NCBI RefSeq assembly: GCF_023953935.1
Contig: NZ_JAMLIW010000006.1
Span: 87,501-151,500, forward strand
Length of the DNA stretch: 64,000 nt
DNA from: Thermomonas sp.
GTDB lineage: Bacteria > Pseudomonadota > Gammaproteobacteria > Xanthomonadales > Xanthomonadaceae
Direction: 5' to 3'
In this document: in pieces, positions 11,073 to 21,232 of the stretch
Layout of the letters: the number at the start of each line of letters is the position of its first letter
Numbering within the stretch: position 1 is the stretch's first letter
Program-made: the position numbers and the translations under genes
The notes under the pieces: model-generated
Told to the model about the DNA's origin: nothing
Seen by the model: the letters and a program-made list of their open reading frames with translations, nothing else
Databases searched by the model: none

Positions 11073-11282
11073 TCAGCGGACGCGGAACGAATCCGTACTG
11101 GAGGCGCTGGGCAAGTAGCCCTGGCAGTCGCGACGGCTGCGGTGCAGCGTGTTGGCGGCCGCGGGCGTGGCGGCGCGCAGGGCATTGAAGTCGAGCAGTT
11201 GGGAGAGGCGCAGCGGCACGGCGTCCGCCAGTTGCTGCGGGGTCCAGAGGAAGCGGGGCGAGTGCGAGAAAGTCATGTTCAT
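11073..11282 (-). CDS. Unknown 69-residue protein in the exporter operon
   Basis: The reading frame starts MNMTFSHSPRFLWTPQQL and has a good AAGGA ribosome-binding site nine bases upstream. It lies 13 bp after the adaptor gene and 28 bp before the ATPase gene, so it looks translated. There is no signal peptide or membrane helix. It has one Cys and a basic C-terminus (SFRVR). I do not recognise a family. It might be an accessory factor, a small substrate or an anti-activator; none of these is shown by the sequence. Confidence 0.55.
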   Translation of the reverse strand: MNMTFSHSPRFLWTPQQLADAVPLRLSQLLDFNALRAATPAAANTLHRSRRDCQGYLPSASSTDSFRVR

Positions 11283-11295
11283 GGCGTGTGTTCCT

Positions 11296-12612
11296 TCAGT
11301 TGCCGGAGATGCGGACGCGGTCCGCGTTGTCGAACTGATCGGTTCCGGAGACCACGATGCGGTCACCGGCCTTCAGTCCAGAGAGAATTTCCACCGCGGC
11401 CAGGCTCGCTGCGCCGAGCCGGATCGGACGACGACTCGCGCTGCTGCCGTCGACAACGTAGGCGACGTGGCCGCCGTCCTGTTCCACGAAGGGGCCGCGT
11501 TCCACCATCAGCACGTTGTTGCGGGTGTCCATCACGATGCGCACGCTCAGGCGCTGGTTCTGGCGCAGCCCCGGCGGCTGTTGGCCGTTGGCAAAGCGCA
11601 CCCGCGCGGTCACTTCACCGCTGACCACCTCGGGTGAAACCGCGGCGATCTCGCCCGCATAATTGCGGTCGTCAGTGCCGATCTGCGCCGGCATGCCGAT
11701 GCCGAGGTCGCGCGCGAAGCTTTCAGGCACCTTGATCTCGACCTCGAACCGGCTCAGGTCGACCACGCTCAGCACCGGGCCGTTGGCGGTGACGCTGGTG
11801 CCCTGCGGCACCTGCACCTGGCCGACCTGACCATCGAACGGCGCACGCAGGGTGAGGGCGTCGACCTGGCGACGTGCCTCATCCACCACGGCACGTTGGC
11901 GCTGTGCCTGCAGTTGCTTGTTGCGTGAATCGAGTCCGGCCCCTGCGCCCTGCAACTGGGCATCGCGCTGCGCCGCGGCCAGGCCGATATCGGCCTTCTT
12001 CAGCATGTCCTGCGCCCGCGACAGATCGTTCTGCGACACCGCGCCACCGGCATAGGCACGTTGGTAGCGTTCCAGATCGCGCATCGCCGCGGTGCGGTCG
12101 ATTTCGGCCTGCTCCAGTGCACGTTGTGCATTGGCGCGGGTGATCTGCGCATCCAGCAGTGCGCGGCTGGCCTCGGCCTCAAGGCTGGCGAGAGTGGATT
12201 CCTCCTGCACCAGCGTGCTGCGCAGTTCCGGGCTGTCGATCACCGCGAGTTCCTGGCCCTTGGTCACCTTGTCGCCGGCCACGATGGACAGGCGCACGGT
12301 GCCGGCGGCAATGGCATACAGGGTGGGGCTGTTGGAGGCGATGACCCGGCCATCGGCATTTATGTCGCGCACCAGATCGCCACGGGTGACTTCGGCGATA
12401 CGGATGCGCGAACCATCGAACGAATGCGCGCCACCCAGCCAGCCGTAGCCCACCCAGCCGACCAGCGCCAGCGCGACAAGACCACCGGCGGCGACGGCCA
12501 TCCGCCTGCGGCGATTGCGGGCGGGCGGGGTGGCGATGACCTGATCCTGCCCAGCGGTGTCGCGGATGCGGCGGCGGTCGGTGTTCGGCGAAGGGGAGCT
12601 TGACGTTTCCAT
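11296..12612 (-). CDS. Periplasmic adaptor (HlyD/MacA-like membrane-fusion protein)
   Basis: 438 residues. A basic N-terminus (ARNRRRR) precedes a transmembrane anchor at about 38-59. Then come a lipoyl half-motif (VTRGDLVRDINADGRV), a long coiled-coil hairpin (about 110-240), the second lipoyl half (LTLRAPFDGQVGQVQV) and beta-barrel and membrane-proximal domains ending in GLKAGDRIVVSGT. It should bridge the inner-membrane FtsX-type permeases to an outer-membrane channel, which is not encoded here. It is the first gene of the leftward operon. The start METSSS is chosen for position, but the predicted sigma54 transcript would begin only about two bases upstream, so translation is leaderless or starts at MAVAAGG (residue 38). 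Confidence 0.88.
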   Translation of the reverse strand: METSSSPSPNTDRRRIRDTAGQDQVIATPPARNRRRRMAVAAGGLVALALVGWVGYGWLGGAHSFDGSRIRIAEVTRGDLVRDINADGRVIASNSPTLYAIAAGTVRLSIVAGDKVTKGQELAVIDSPELRSTLVQEESTLASLEAEASRALLDAQITRANAQRALEQAEIDRTAAMRDLERYQRAYAGGAVSQNDLSRAQDMLKKADIGLAAAQRDAQLQGAGAGLDSRNKQLQAQRQRAVVDEARRQVDALTLRAPFDGQVGQVQVPQGTSVTANGPVLSVVDLSRFEVEIKVPESFARDLGIGMPAQIGTDDRNYAGEIAAVSPEVVSGEVTARVRFANGQQPPGLRQNQRLSVRIVMDTRNNVLMVERGPFVEQDGGHVAYVVDGSSASRRPIRLGAASLAAVEILSGLKAGDRIVVSGTDQFDNADRVRISGN

Positions 12613-12624
12613 GCCTAAAAGAGA

Positions 12625-12641
12625 CGCAACAAGCGTGCCAA
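12625..12641 (-). promoter_or_regulatory. Predicted sigma54 (-24/-12) promoter
   Basis: On the minus strand the bases read TTGGCACGCTTGTTGCG. This fits the sigma54 consensus TGGCACG-N4-TTGC, with GG and GC exactly ten bases apart. It lies just upstream of the adaptor gene, whose operon encodes its own NtrC-type activator. Transcription would start near 12614. Confidence 0.85.
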
Positions 12642-12683
12642 CTGCAACCAATTGATTTTACGAAGTTATATCGCGCGACATTG

Positions 12684-12720
12684 TGTCCGTCCGGACGCTG
12701 TCGCTGACCGGCCGGACAGT
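12684..12720 (-). promoter_or_regulatory. Candidate activator-binding sites (TGTCCG repeats)
   Basis: Upstream of the -24/-12 promoter lie TGTCCGTCCGGACG and, 14 bases on, CCGGACAG: inverted TGTCCG/CGGACA half-sites about 70-105 bases before the predicted start. That is the usual distance for a sigma54 enhancer. Binding by the operon's own NtrC-type regulator is inferred. Confidence 0.55.
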
Positions 12721-12754
12721 GGGCAGCGCTCTCAACAGCACCGCCCGCGTGTAG

Positions 12755-12787
12755 CCCCTCTCCCGCCGGGAGAGGGGTTGGGGTGAG
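12755..12787. repeat. Short palindromic repeat (CCCCTCTCCC type)
   Basis: A perfect 10-bp stem (CCCCTCTCCC, loop GCC, GGGAGAGGGG) followed by TTGGGGTGAGG. It is the second copy of the element at 8832. It lies in the divergent gap between the adaptor gene and glmS. Confidence 0.8.
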
Positions 12788-12872
12788 GTGAGGGCGCCTT
12801 CTGCCGGCGGGTGTGGGGCGCGTTATTCCGACGTTGCCTTAAACTGCGCACTTCCCTCAGGAGCCCTGCCGC

Positions 12873-14705
<1,833 letters not shown>

Positions 14706-14709
14706 CCCG

Positions 14710-16032
14710 ATGACACACCTGCCCGCCACCGCCCTGATCCGCGCCAAGCGTGAGGGACGACGCTTGTCGGCGGATCAGCTCTACGCGATTGCGCAGGGCA
14801 TCGGCGGCGGCGAGTGGAGCGAAGGCCAGGTGGGCGCGTTCGCGATGGCGGTGGCGCTGCGCGGGATGGCGCCGCAAGAGTGCAGCGACTTCACCCTGGC
14901 ACTGCGTGATACCGGACGCTGCCTGCGCTGGGACGATCTGCCCGGCCCGGCGCTGGACAAGCATTCCACCGGCGGGGTCGGCGATTGCGTGAGCCTGGCG
15001 CTGGCGCCGCTGGTCGCGGCCTGCGGCGGCTTCGTGCCGATGCTGTCCGGGCGCGGGTTGGGTCATACCGGCGGCACCCTGGACAAGCTGGAAAGCCTGC
15101 CCGGCTACGATCCCTATCCCTATCCCGAGCGTTTGCGCGCGGTGGTGCGTGAGGTGGGCTGCGCGATCATTGGCCAGACCGATGATCTGGTGCCGGCTGA
15201 CCGGCGGCTGTATGCGATTCGTGACGTGACCGCCACGGTCGACGTCGAACCGCTGATCGTCGCCTCGATTTTGTCGAAGAAACTTGCCGGCGGCGCGCAG
15301 GCGCTGGTGCTGGATGTCAAGGTCGGCAACGGTGCGCAGACGCCGCGCGAGGATGACGCGGTTGCGCTGGCCGTGCGCATGCGGGAAGTGGCTCGCGGCA
15401 GCGGCTTGACGCTGGCGCCGCTGCTGTCGGACATGGGCCAGGTGCTGGGGCGCGAGGCCGGCAATGCGCTGGAAGTGCGCGCCATCCTCGATCTGCTCAC
15501 CGGCGCGCCGGCCTGCCCGCGCCTGCGTGCGCTGGTGTTGACGCAATCGGCGCGCCTGCTGTGCCTGGGCGGGCTGGCGGTCGATGATGCAGACGCGCAC
15601 GTGCGGCTGGAACGCGCGCTGGCCAGCGGCGCGGCGGCCGAGCGCTTCGCGCGGATGGTGGCAGCGCTGGGTGGGCCAAGCGATCTGCTGGAGCATCCGC
15701 AGCGGCACCTGCCGCAGGCGCCGGTGCAACTGCCGGTGCCGGCGCTGGACGTGGGCTTCGTACAGGCCATCGACGTGCGCGGCTTGGGCGAAGCCGTGAT
15801 CGATCTGGGCGGCGGCCGGCGGCGGCCGGAAGCCGGGATCGACCATGCCGTGGGCCTGTCCGGAATTCGCGAGCGCGGCGAGCGGGTGGCCGCCGGGGAG
15901 CCGCTGGCGCAGGTGCATGCGCGCAGTCGCGATGAGGCCGAGCGTGCGGTGGCGCAGGTGCAATCGGCATTCGCGCTGGGCGAAGTGGCGCCGGAGGCGG
16001 TGGACGCCTGGCGCTGGCTGGATCAGGCGTGA
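14710..16032 (+). CDS. deoA: Thymidine phosphorylase
   Basis: It splits thymidine with phosphate to thymine and deoxyribose-1-phosphate for nucleoside salvage in the cytosol. Residues about 83-93 hold the phosphate/nucleoside signature DKHSTGGVGD. A glycine-rich SGRGLGHTGGT segment and a C-terminal AEGV-type barrel-sandwich domain follow. The 440-residue length is normal. It starts four bases after glmS, with GGAG inside the glmS end, so the two are probably co-transcribed. cdd, another pyrimidine-salvage gene, converges on its 3' end. Confidence 0.95.
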   Translation: MTHLPATALIRAKREGRRLSADQLYAIAQGIGGGEWSEGQVGAFAMAVALRGMAPQECSDFTLALRDTGRCLRWDDLPGPALDKHSTGGVGDCVSLALAPLVAACGGFVPMLSGRGLGHTGGTLDKLESLPGYDPYPYPERLRAVVREVGCAIIGQTDDLVPADRRLYAIRDVTATVDVEPLIVASILSKKLAGGAQALVLDVKVGNGAQTPREDDAVALAVRMREVARGSGLTLAPLLSDMGQVLGREAGNALEVRAILDLLTGAPACPRLRALVLTQSARLLCLGGLAVDDADAHVRLERALASGAAAERFARMVAALGGPSDLLEHPQRHLPQAPVQLPVPALDVGFVQAIDVRGLGEAVIDLGGGRRRPEAGIDHAVGLSGIRERGERVAAGEPLAQVHARSRDEAERAVAQVQSAFALGEVAPEAVDAWRWLDQA

Positions 16033-16050
16033 GTGGCCGCGACGCCCGGC

Positions 16051-16473
16051 TCAGCGATCGGGAAAGCAGAAGCGGTAGGGCAGCAGCGCGTCGGCGCTGA
16101 CCGTCAGCCAAGTCCCGTCGGGCTGCCGAAAGCCGACCTGCGCGTCGGCGCCAAATTCCACCAGCGCCTGCCGGCAGGCGCCGCAGGGCGTGATCGGCAG
16201 CGCCAGCCCGTCATCGCGGAAGGCCGCCACCGCGATCGCGTCCAGCCGAAACGCCTGGCCTTCGGCCTGCACCGCTGCCGCGATCGCTGCGCGTTCGGCG
16301 CAGCCACCGATCGAAAACGAGGCGTTTTCGACGTTGCATCCGGTGTAGATCCTGCCGCTGGCCGAACGCAGCGCCGCGCCCACGTGCAGCCGCGAATAGG
16401 GCGCGTAGGCCGACTGCGCCGCCGCATCCGCCCGCGTGTGCAGTGCGTCCATGTCGGCGGCGGAAGTGCTCAT
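16051..16473 (-). CDS. cdd: Cytidine deaminase
   Basis: It deaminates cytidine and deoxycytidine to uridine forms. The protein is 140 residues, the short tetrameric type. The zinc/catalytic motif CAERAAI and the second ligand pair PCGACRQ are both present, as is the substrate-binding NVENASF. The ATG overlaps the dsbC stop by four bases (ATGA), so it is translated after dsbC. It is convergent with deoA, which acts in the same salvage route. Confidence 0.96.
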   Translation of the reverse strand: MSTSAADMDALHTRADAAAQSAYAPYSRLHVGAALRSASGRIYTGCNVENASFSIGGCAERAAIAAAVQAEGQAFRLDAIAVAAFRDDGLALPITPCGACRQALVEFGADAQVGFRQPDGTWLTVSADALLPYRFCFPDR

Positions 16474-17288
16474 CCAGCCGCGACTTCACCTTGGGCGGCT
16501 TTCAGCCGCCGCAGCAGGTCTTCCGGCGAGGCGTAGCCACCCAGCAGCTTGCCGTCGGCGGTCAGCATCATCGGCGTGCCTTCCAGGCCCATCCGCTGGC
16601 CGGCGCGGTACTGCATGTCCACCGGCGTGCGCGGGCAGGCGGTCATCGGTACCGGGCGGTCGTTCTTGGCGTCGGTCAGCGCTTGCTGGCGGTTCGGGGC
16701 ACACCAGACCGCCACCATCTTGCGGTAGTCGTCGCTGCCCAGGCCGGCGCGCGGGAAGGCAAGGTATTCCACCCGGATCCCCAGCGCGGTGTACTTGGCG
16801 ATGTCCTGATGGAACTTGCGGCAGAACCCGCACTCGATGTCGGTCAGCACCACCACGGTGTAGCGGGCCGGGCCGTTGGGTGCGAACACGATCCGGTCGG
16901 ACTGCGGCAGGGTGGCGAGGATGGACTTGCGCACCCCGGCCATCGCCGCTTCGCTCAGGTTCGAGCGATTGGCCAAATCCAGCAGGCCGCCGGAGAACAT
17001 GTACTTGCCGTCATCGCTGACGTAGACCACCTGACCGGCGGCGACCACCTCGCGGAAACCCGGCAGCGGCGCGGGGCCGATCCGTTCGACGGTGATGCGC
17101 GGATCCAGCCGTCGCAGTGCTTCCCGGGCGCGGGCCTCGGGGGTGCCGGCGGCGTAGGCGGGCTCGCCCGGCGTGGCTGCAGTTTCGGCGACGGGCGCGG
17201 TGCCGGCAGTGGGTGCGGCGGCCGGCTGCGCGCAGGCCGACAGGCTGGCGCTGAGCAGGATCAGAAAGGAGAGGGCAAACTGCTTCAT
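16470..17288 (-). CDS. dsbC: DsbC-like disulfide isomerase, predicted lipoprotein
   Basis: 272 residues. The N-terminal signal ends in a lipobox (LSAC, Cys19), so the protein is probably anchored in a membrane facing the periplasm; enterobacterial DsbC is soluble. A dimerisation domain (about 55-110) is followed by a thioredoxin fold with active site CGFC (CGYC is usual) in [12 protein letters not shown], a second Cys pair and the cis-Pro loop EGTPMM. It would repair wrong disulfides, with DsbD as reductant. I start at MKQFALSF for the signal peptide. xerD lies 111 bp upstream and cdd overlaps downstream. Confidence 0.9.
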   Translation of the reverse strand: MKQFALSFLILLSASLSACAQPAAAPTAGTAPVAETAATPGEPAYAAGTPEARAREALRRLDPRITVERIGPAPLPGFREVVAAGQVVYVSDDGKYMFSGGLLDLANRSNLSEAAMAGVRKSILATLPQSDRIVFAPNGPARYTVVVLTDIECGFCRKFHQDIAKYTALGIRVEYLAFPRAGLGSDDYRKMVAVWCAPNRQQALTDAKNDRPVPMTACPRTPVDMQYRAGQRMGLEGTPMMLTADGKLLGGYASPEDLLRRLKAAQGEVAAG

Positions 17289-17399
17289 CGAAACTCCACG
17301 GGCTCTGCCGGTTGGGCTTGTGGCTGCACCAGCGGTTCCGCATTTTCCCACGTTCCACGCTGGCTCGTGTGACCGACATCGCGCAACGTGGTGGTCCAT

Positions 17400-18353
17400 T
17401 CAGGCACGCGGATGGTGGAGGGCGTGTAGGTGGCGCAGACGGTCGCGGGCCACCAGGGTGTAGATCTGGGTGGTCGACAGTGATTCGTGGCCGAGCAGCA
17501 TTTGCAGCGATCGCAGGTCGGCGCCGTGGTTGAGCAGGTGGGTGGCGAAGCTGTGCCGCAGCCCATGCGGGCTGATCCGCGCTGGATCAATCCCGGCCGT
17601 CGCCGCATGGCGTTTGACCAGTGCCCAGAACGCCTGCCGGCTGAGCGCGCCGCCGCCGGGGGCCACGAACAGGGCGGCGACTTCCGGGCTGTTTCCCAGC
17701 AGGGCCGGCCGCGACGTGCGCAGGTAGCGCTCCAGCCAGTGCCGCGACTCGTCGCCCAGCGGTACCAGCCGTTCCTTCCCACCCTTGCCGGTGACGCGCA
17801 GTGCCCCCTGGCGCAGGTTGAGCGCGGTGGCAGGCAGGCCCACCAATTCACTCACCCGCAGTCCGGCCGCGTACATCAGTTCCAGCATGGTGCGATCGCG
17901 CTGGCCGAGCGGGTCGGTGCCATCGGGGGCTTCCAGCAGCGCGGACACCTGCGCCTCCGACAGCGCCTTGGGCAGCAATCGCGGCAGCTTCGGTGCTTGC
18001 AGCAGCGACGCCGGGTCGTCGGGGCGCAGGCCTTCGCGCACCGCGTGCCCGTAAAATGCGTGCAGGCTGGCCAGCAGCCGTGCGCCGCTGCGCGGGCTGT
18101 AGCCGGCGCGTGCGCGCAGAGCAAGATAGTCGAAAAGATCCTCGCGCCCGGCCGCGATCAGCGCATGCCCGCGTGCCTGCCGCAGCCAGCGCGCCAGCAG
18201 TTCCAGATCGGTGCCGTAGGCCGCCAGCGTCGCTTTGGCCAGACCGCGTTCGGCCCAGAGTGCGTCCAGACAGCGCTCGATCGCACCGGCGTCCGCCGCC
18301 TCCAGCGCCGGCAGGTCGGAAAACAGGTGACGGCGATCGGCGGTCGTGGGCAT
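17400..18353 (-). CDS. xerD: Tyrosine recombinase XerD
   Basis: 317 residues. It resolves chromosome dimers at dif together with XerC. The N-terminal SAM-like core-binding domain is at about 20-105. The catalytic domain carries Arg in [11 protein letters not shown], Lys in [13 protein letters not shown], HxxR in [13 protein letters not shown], His in LLGHESL and the nucleophile Tyr in TTQIYTLV. The frame extends further upstream, but family homology starts at MPTTADRR. This is the housekeeping enzyme rather than a phage integrase: it has no neighbouring att site or phage gene, and dsbC follows it. Confidence 0.95.
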   Translation of the reverse strand: MPTTADRRHLFSDLPALEAADAGAIERCLDALWAERGLAKATLAAYGTDLELLARWLRQARGHALIAAGREDLFDYLALRARAGYSPRSGARLLASLHAFYGHAVREGLRPDDPASLLQAPKLPRLLPKALSEAQVSALLEAPDGTDPLGQRDRTMLELMYAAGLRVSELVGLPATALNLRQGALRVTGKGGKERLVPLGDESRHWLERYLRTSRPALLGNSPEVAALFVAPGGGALSRQAFWALVKRHAATAGIDPARISPHGLRHSFATHLLNHGADLRSLQMLLGHESLSTTQIYTLVARDRLRHLHALHHPRA

Positions 18354-18437
18354 GGGGCAAGCATAGAGCAGCCTTCCCCGAGCCTGCGGGGACATTGATC
18401 GCGCGGCATTGAAAGAGGGGCTCTGTATCCTGTCGCC

Positions 18438-18911
18438 ATGTCCGATCGTCCCTCCACTTTGCTGGGCTGGCGCCTGCTGGCGCTGCTGTACGATTTCTTC
18501 CCGCTGCTGGCGTTGTGGTTCGTGGCCGCGGCGGTGTTCACCTTCGCCCACGGCGACGCAGTGCGCGGCGGCTGGCTGGGGGCAATGGAGTTCGTCGTTT
18601 TCCTGGCCATCGCCGGGCTGTACGCAACGCTGAGCTGGAAGCGCGGTGGTCAGACCATCGGCATGCGTCCGTGGCGATTGCGGGTGGTGGCCGATGACGG
18701 CGGCGCGCCGGAATTCAGCCGACTGTGGCGACGCTTTGGCATGGGTTGCCTGTCGCTGGCCATCGGCGGACTCGGGTTCTGGTGGGCGTGGTTCGACCGT
18801 GACCGACTGACCTGGCACGACCGCGCCAGCGCGACGCGCCTGGTCCGCTTGCCGAAAACCGGGCGTGCCGGAAACAGCCTACCGCTGCCTTCTGGCAACG
18901 GGGGCGGATGA
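18438..18911 (+). CDS. RDD-family membrane protein
   Basis: 157 residues with three hydrophobic helices. The RDD pattern is seen as R-L-L-A-L-L-Y-D in helix one, the conserved GGQTIGMRPWRLRVV after helix two, and WFDRDRLTWHDRAS at the end. The function is not established; some family members are linked to ion antiport. It is divergent from xerD and convergent with lptG, whose 3' end is four bases away. Confidence 0.85.
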   Translation: MSDRPSTLLGWRLLALLYDFFPLLALWFVAAAVFTFAHGDAVRGGWLGAMEFVVFLAIAGLYATLSWKRGGQTIGMRPWRLRVVADDGGAPEFSRLWRRFGMGCLSLAIGGLGFWWAWFDRDRLTWHDRASATRLVRLPKTGRAGNSLPLPSGNGGG

Positions 18912-18914
18912 CCG

Positions 18915-20012
18915 CTAACCGCTGCGCCGTCGGAACACCATCCACGACACCGCCAGCATCAGCAGCGGCGGCACCGCGTAGGCAATCCGGAAATCGAAGT
19001 GGTAGATGCCGGCGAGCTTGGTGGCCACCTGCTGCAGCAGCCAGAAGCCGAGCGCGAACACGATGCCGATGAAGACCCGCTTGCCGTAGCCGCCGCTGCG
19101 CAGGGAGCCGAACGCGAAGGGTGCGGCGGCCAGGCACAGCGTGAGCACGTTCAACGGGTAGAACCAGCGTCCCCAATAGACCCGTTCGTAGTTGGCGGCG
19201 TCCAGCCCGTTGCGTTGGCGATAGTCGATGCTGGTGCGCAGCTGCGCACTGCCCATGTTGCCGGGCTTGGTGACGCTGGCGGCCAGCACGGATTCGCTCA
19301 GGCGCGAGTCCCAGCGCTCGGTTGCGGCCTGGCTGCGCTGTACCGCCTTGGCGTCGAAGCGGATGCGCTCGACGTCGTGCAAGGTCCAGTGGTCGCCGTG
19401 GTGCTCGGCGATGCGCGCATTGGCGATCGAGCGCAGCCGTCCGTCGTCGGCGAATTCGAACATCCGCACGCCGTGCAGCTCCAGCCAGCGGTCATCGCCG
19501 CGCTGCTTCTGCTCGCCGCCGCGTGCGCTCAGGAACATCCCGCCCTCGCGCGCCCACAGGCCGTCGTAGCGTGAGACCACCATGTCGCTGTGGCGGATCG
19601 AGCGGATCGCCTGCGCGCGGTCGCTGCCCCAGGGAGAGAGAGTTTCGCCGTTGACCACCATCAGCGCGGTGAAGCCGACCAGCACCAGCAGCACGGACAG
19701 CCCGATTCGGCGGCGTGACAGGCCCAGCGCACGCAGGGCGGTCAGTTCCGACGTGGCGGCCAATTCGCCCAAGCCCAGCAGGGCGCCGATCACCGCCGCG
19801 GTTGGAAACAGATCGTAGGCACGACTGGGCAGGTTGAGCCCGGCCACGGCGATGGCGTGGTTGATCGTGTAGGAACCTTTGCCGATGTTGCTCAGGTCAT
19901 CGGCGAAGGACAGCACCACTTCCAGGCCCATCAGCACGCCCCAGGCCAGCAGCACGCTGGTCACGATGGCGCGGGCGATGTAGCGGTCGTGGAGGCGCGG
20001 CCAGTGTTTCAT
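18915..20012 (-). CDS. lptG: LPS export permease LptG
   Basis: 365 residues. It is one half of the LptFG permease that extracts lipopolysaccharide from the inner membrane for the Lpt bridge, powered by LptB. Three N-terminal helices, a periplasmic beta-jellyroll-like domain (about 135-270) and three C-terminal helices are visible. The coupling segment ELTALRALGLSRRRIG precedes helix three. The ATG overlaps the lptF stop by four bases, fixing both order and start. Confidence 0.95.
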   Translation of the reverse strand: MKHWPRLHDRYIARAIVTSVLLAWGVLMGLEVVLSFADDLSNIGKGSYTINHAIAVAGLNLPSRAYDLFPTAAVIGALLGLGELAATSELTALRALGLSRRRIGLSVLLVLVGFTALMVVNGETLSPWGSDRAQAIRSIRHSDMVVSRYDGLWAREGGMFLSARGGEQKQRGDDRWLELHGVRMFEFADDGRLRSIANARIAEHHGDHWTLHDVERIRFDAKAVQRSQAATERWDSRLSESVLAASVTKPGNMGSAQLRTSIDYRQRNGLDAANYERVYWGRWFYPLNVLTLCLAAAPFAFGSLRSGGYGKRVFIGIVFALGFWLLQQVATKLAGIYHFDFRIAYAVPPLLMLAVSWMVFRRRSG

Positions 20013-21088
20013 CGCCGGCGCCTCGGCAGCAGCGGCTGGCCGTCGCGGACAAACAGCCAGACCCCGACCGCCAGCAGCGGCACCAGCAGCCACCACAGGC
20101 CGAAGGCCAGCGGCAGCCGGCCCTCGGCCAGCCACTGCACGCCCAGCATGGTCAGGAAGATGCCGGTGAGGTAGGCGGCGAACGCCAGCAGCATCGCCCC
20201 GTGGCGGGATTGTCGCGGCGAGGTGCGCGCCAGCGGGATGGCCATCAGCGCGAACGCGAGCGCCAGCAGCGCCGGTGCCACCCGCCAGTGCAGCTCGGCG
20301 CCCGCCGCCGTGCCGGGCATCCGCAGCAGCTCGGTGGTCGTGCGGAACGGCGGCTCGTCGAGACGACTGGGCGGGTCGGCTTCGGGAAGCTGGATCTCGT
20401 TGCGCTGGTAGCGCATCAGCCGGTAGTCGAGTTGATCGCCGCTGGCGGGGCCTTCCACCCGGAAGCCGTCCATCAGGGCCAGCACGCGCACGCCGTGGTC
20501 CCGGTACAGCTCGCCGGTGCGGGCGGTCGCCACGTCCATCCGGTCGCCACGCTCACGGTAGATGAACACCCGGCCCAGCTTGGTGCCATCGGACGACATC
20601 TCGCCGGCATAGGCCACGCCGCCATTGGCCATCGGCGTGAAACGGCCCGGCTCCAGCCCGGCCACCAGCAGGTTGCGGTTGGCCTCGATCACCATCGCCT
20701 TGGCCATCCGATTGGCCCAAGGGCCGATCCACAGCGAGCAGGAGGCGATCAGCAAGACCACCGGCAGCGCCACCAGCAACAGTGGACGCAGCAGCCGGCC
20801 CGGACCGACGCCCACCGCCGCCAGCACCGGCATTTCCGAATCGCGGTACAGGCGCCCGGTCGCCAGCAGCAGACCCAGCAGCAGGGCCAGCGGCAGGATC
20901 ACCGGCAGATAGCCGAGCAGGCGCAGCCCGAGCTGCGAGAGCAGCAGTGGTGGCGGCACCTTGCCCAGCGCCATTTCGCCGATCAGGTCGGCGAACACAC
21001 CGCCGAGGCTGACGATGACGAGCACCAGCAGCGTTGCCAGTACGGCACGCATGAATTCACTGCTGAGGTAGCGGTCCAGCTTCGGCAT
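20009..21088 (-). CDS. lptF: LPS export permease LptF
   Basis: 359 residues and the partner of LptG. It starts MPKLDRYLSSEFMRAV with three helices, then the coupling segment RLYRDSEMPVLAAVGVG, a periplasmic domain (about 130-260) and three C-terminal helices. The frame runs on far upstream but lies antisense to pepA there, so I take the first Met with family likeness. It is divergent from pepA; the lptFG/pepA arrangement is conserved in gammaproteobacteria. Confidence 0.95.
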   Translation of the reverse strand: MPKLDRYLSSEFMRAVLATLLVLVIVSLGGVFADLIGEMALGKVPPPLLLSQLGLRLLGYLPVILPLALLLGLLLATGRLYRDSEMPVLAAVGVGPGRLLRPLLLVALPVVLLIASCSLWIGPWANRMAKAMVIEANRNLLVAGLEPGRFTPMANGGVAYAGEMSSDGTKLGRVFIYRERGDRMDVATARTGELYRDHGVRVLALMDGFRVEGPASGDQLDYRLMRYQRNEIQLPEADPPSRLDEPPFRTTTELLRMPGTAAGAELHWRVAPALLALAFALMAIPLARTSPRQSRHGAMLLAFAAYLTGIFLTMLGVQWLAEGRLPLAFGLWWLLVPLLAVGVWLFVRDGQPLLPRRRR

Positions 21089-21232
21089 CGGGCCGGGTTG
21101 CCTTAGAATCGGAGGTTTGCCGCGCCACGCGCCACGCCAGGCCGCGACTGCGCATTGTACGCGTACCGGGCCGCCGGCAGCTGCCGATGGCCTGCGCGTG
21201 CGCCTCCAATCCCAACCTGGACAGAACCCACG

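Noticed and set aside
17400..18353. XerD as a phage or island integrase
   Set aside because: The neighbours (dsbC, RDD, lptG) and length are those of the housekeeping recombinase; no att repeats or phage genes are present.
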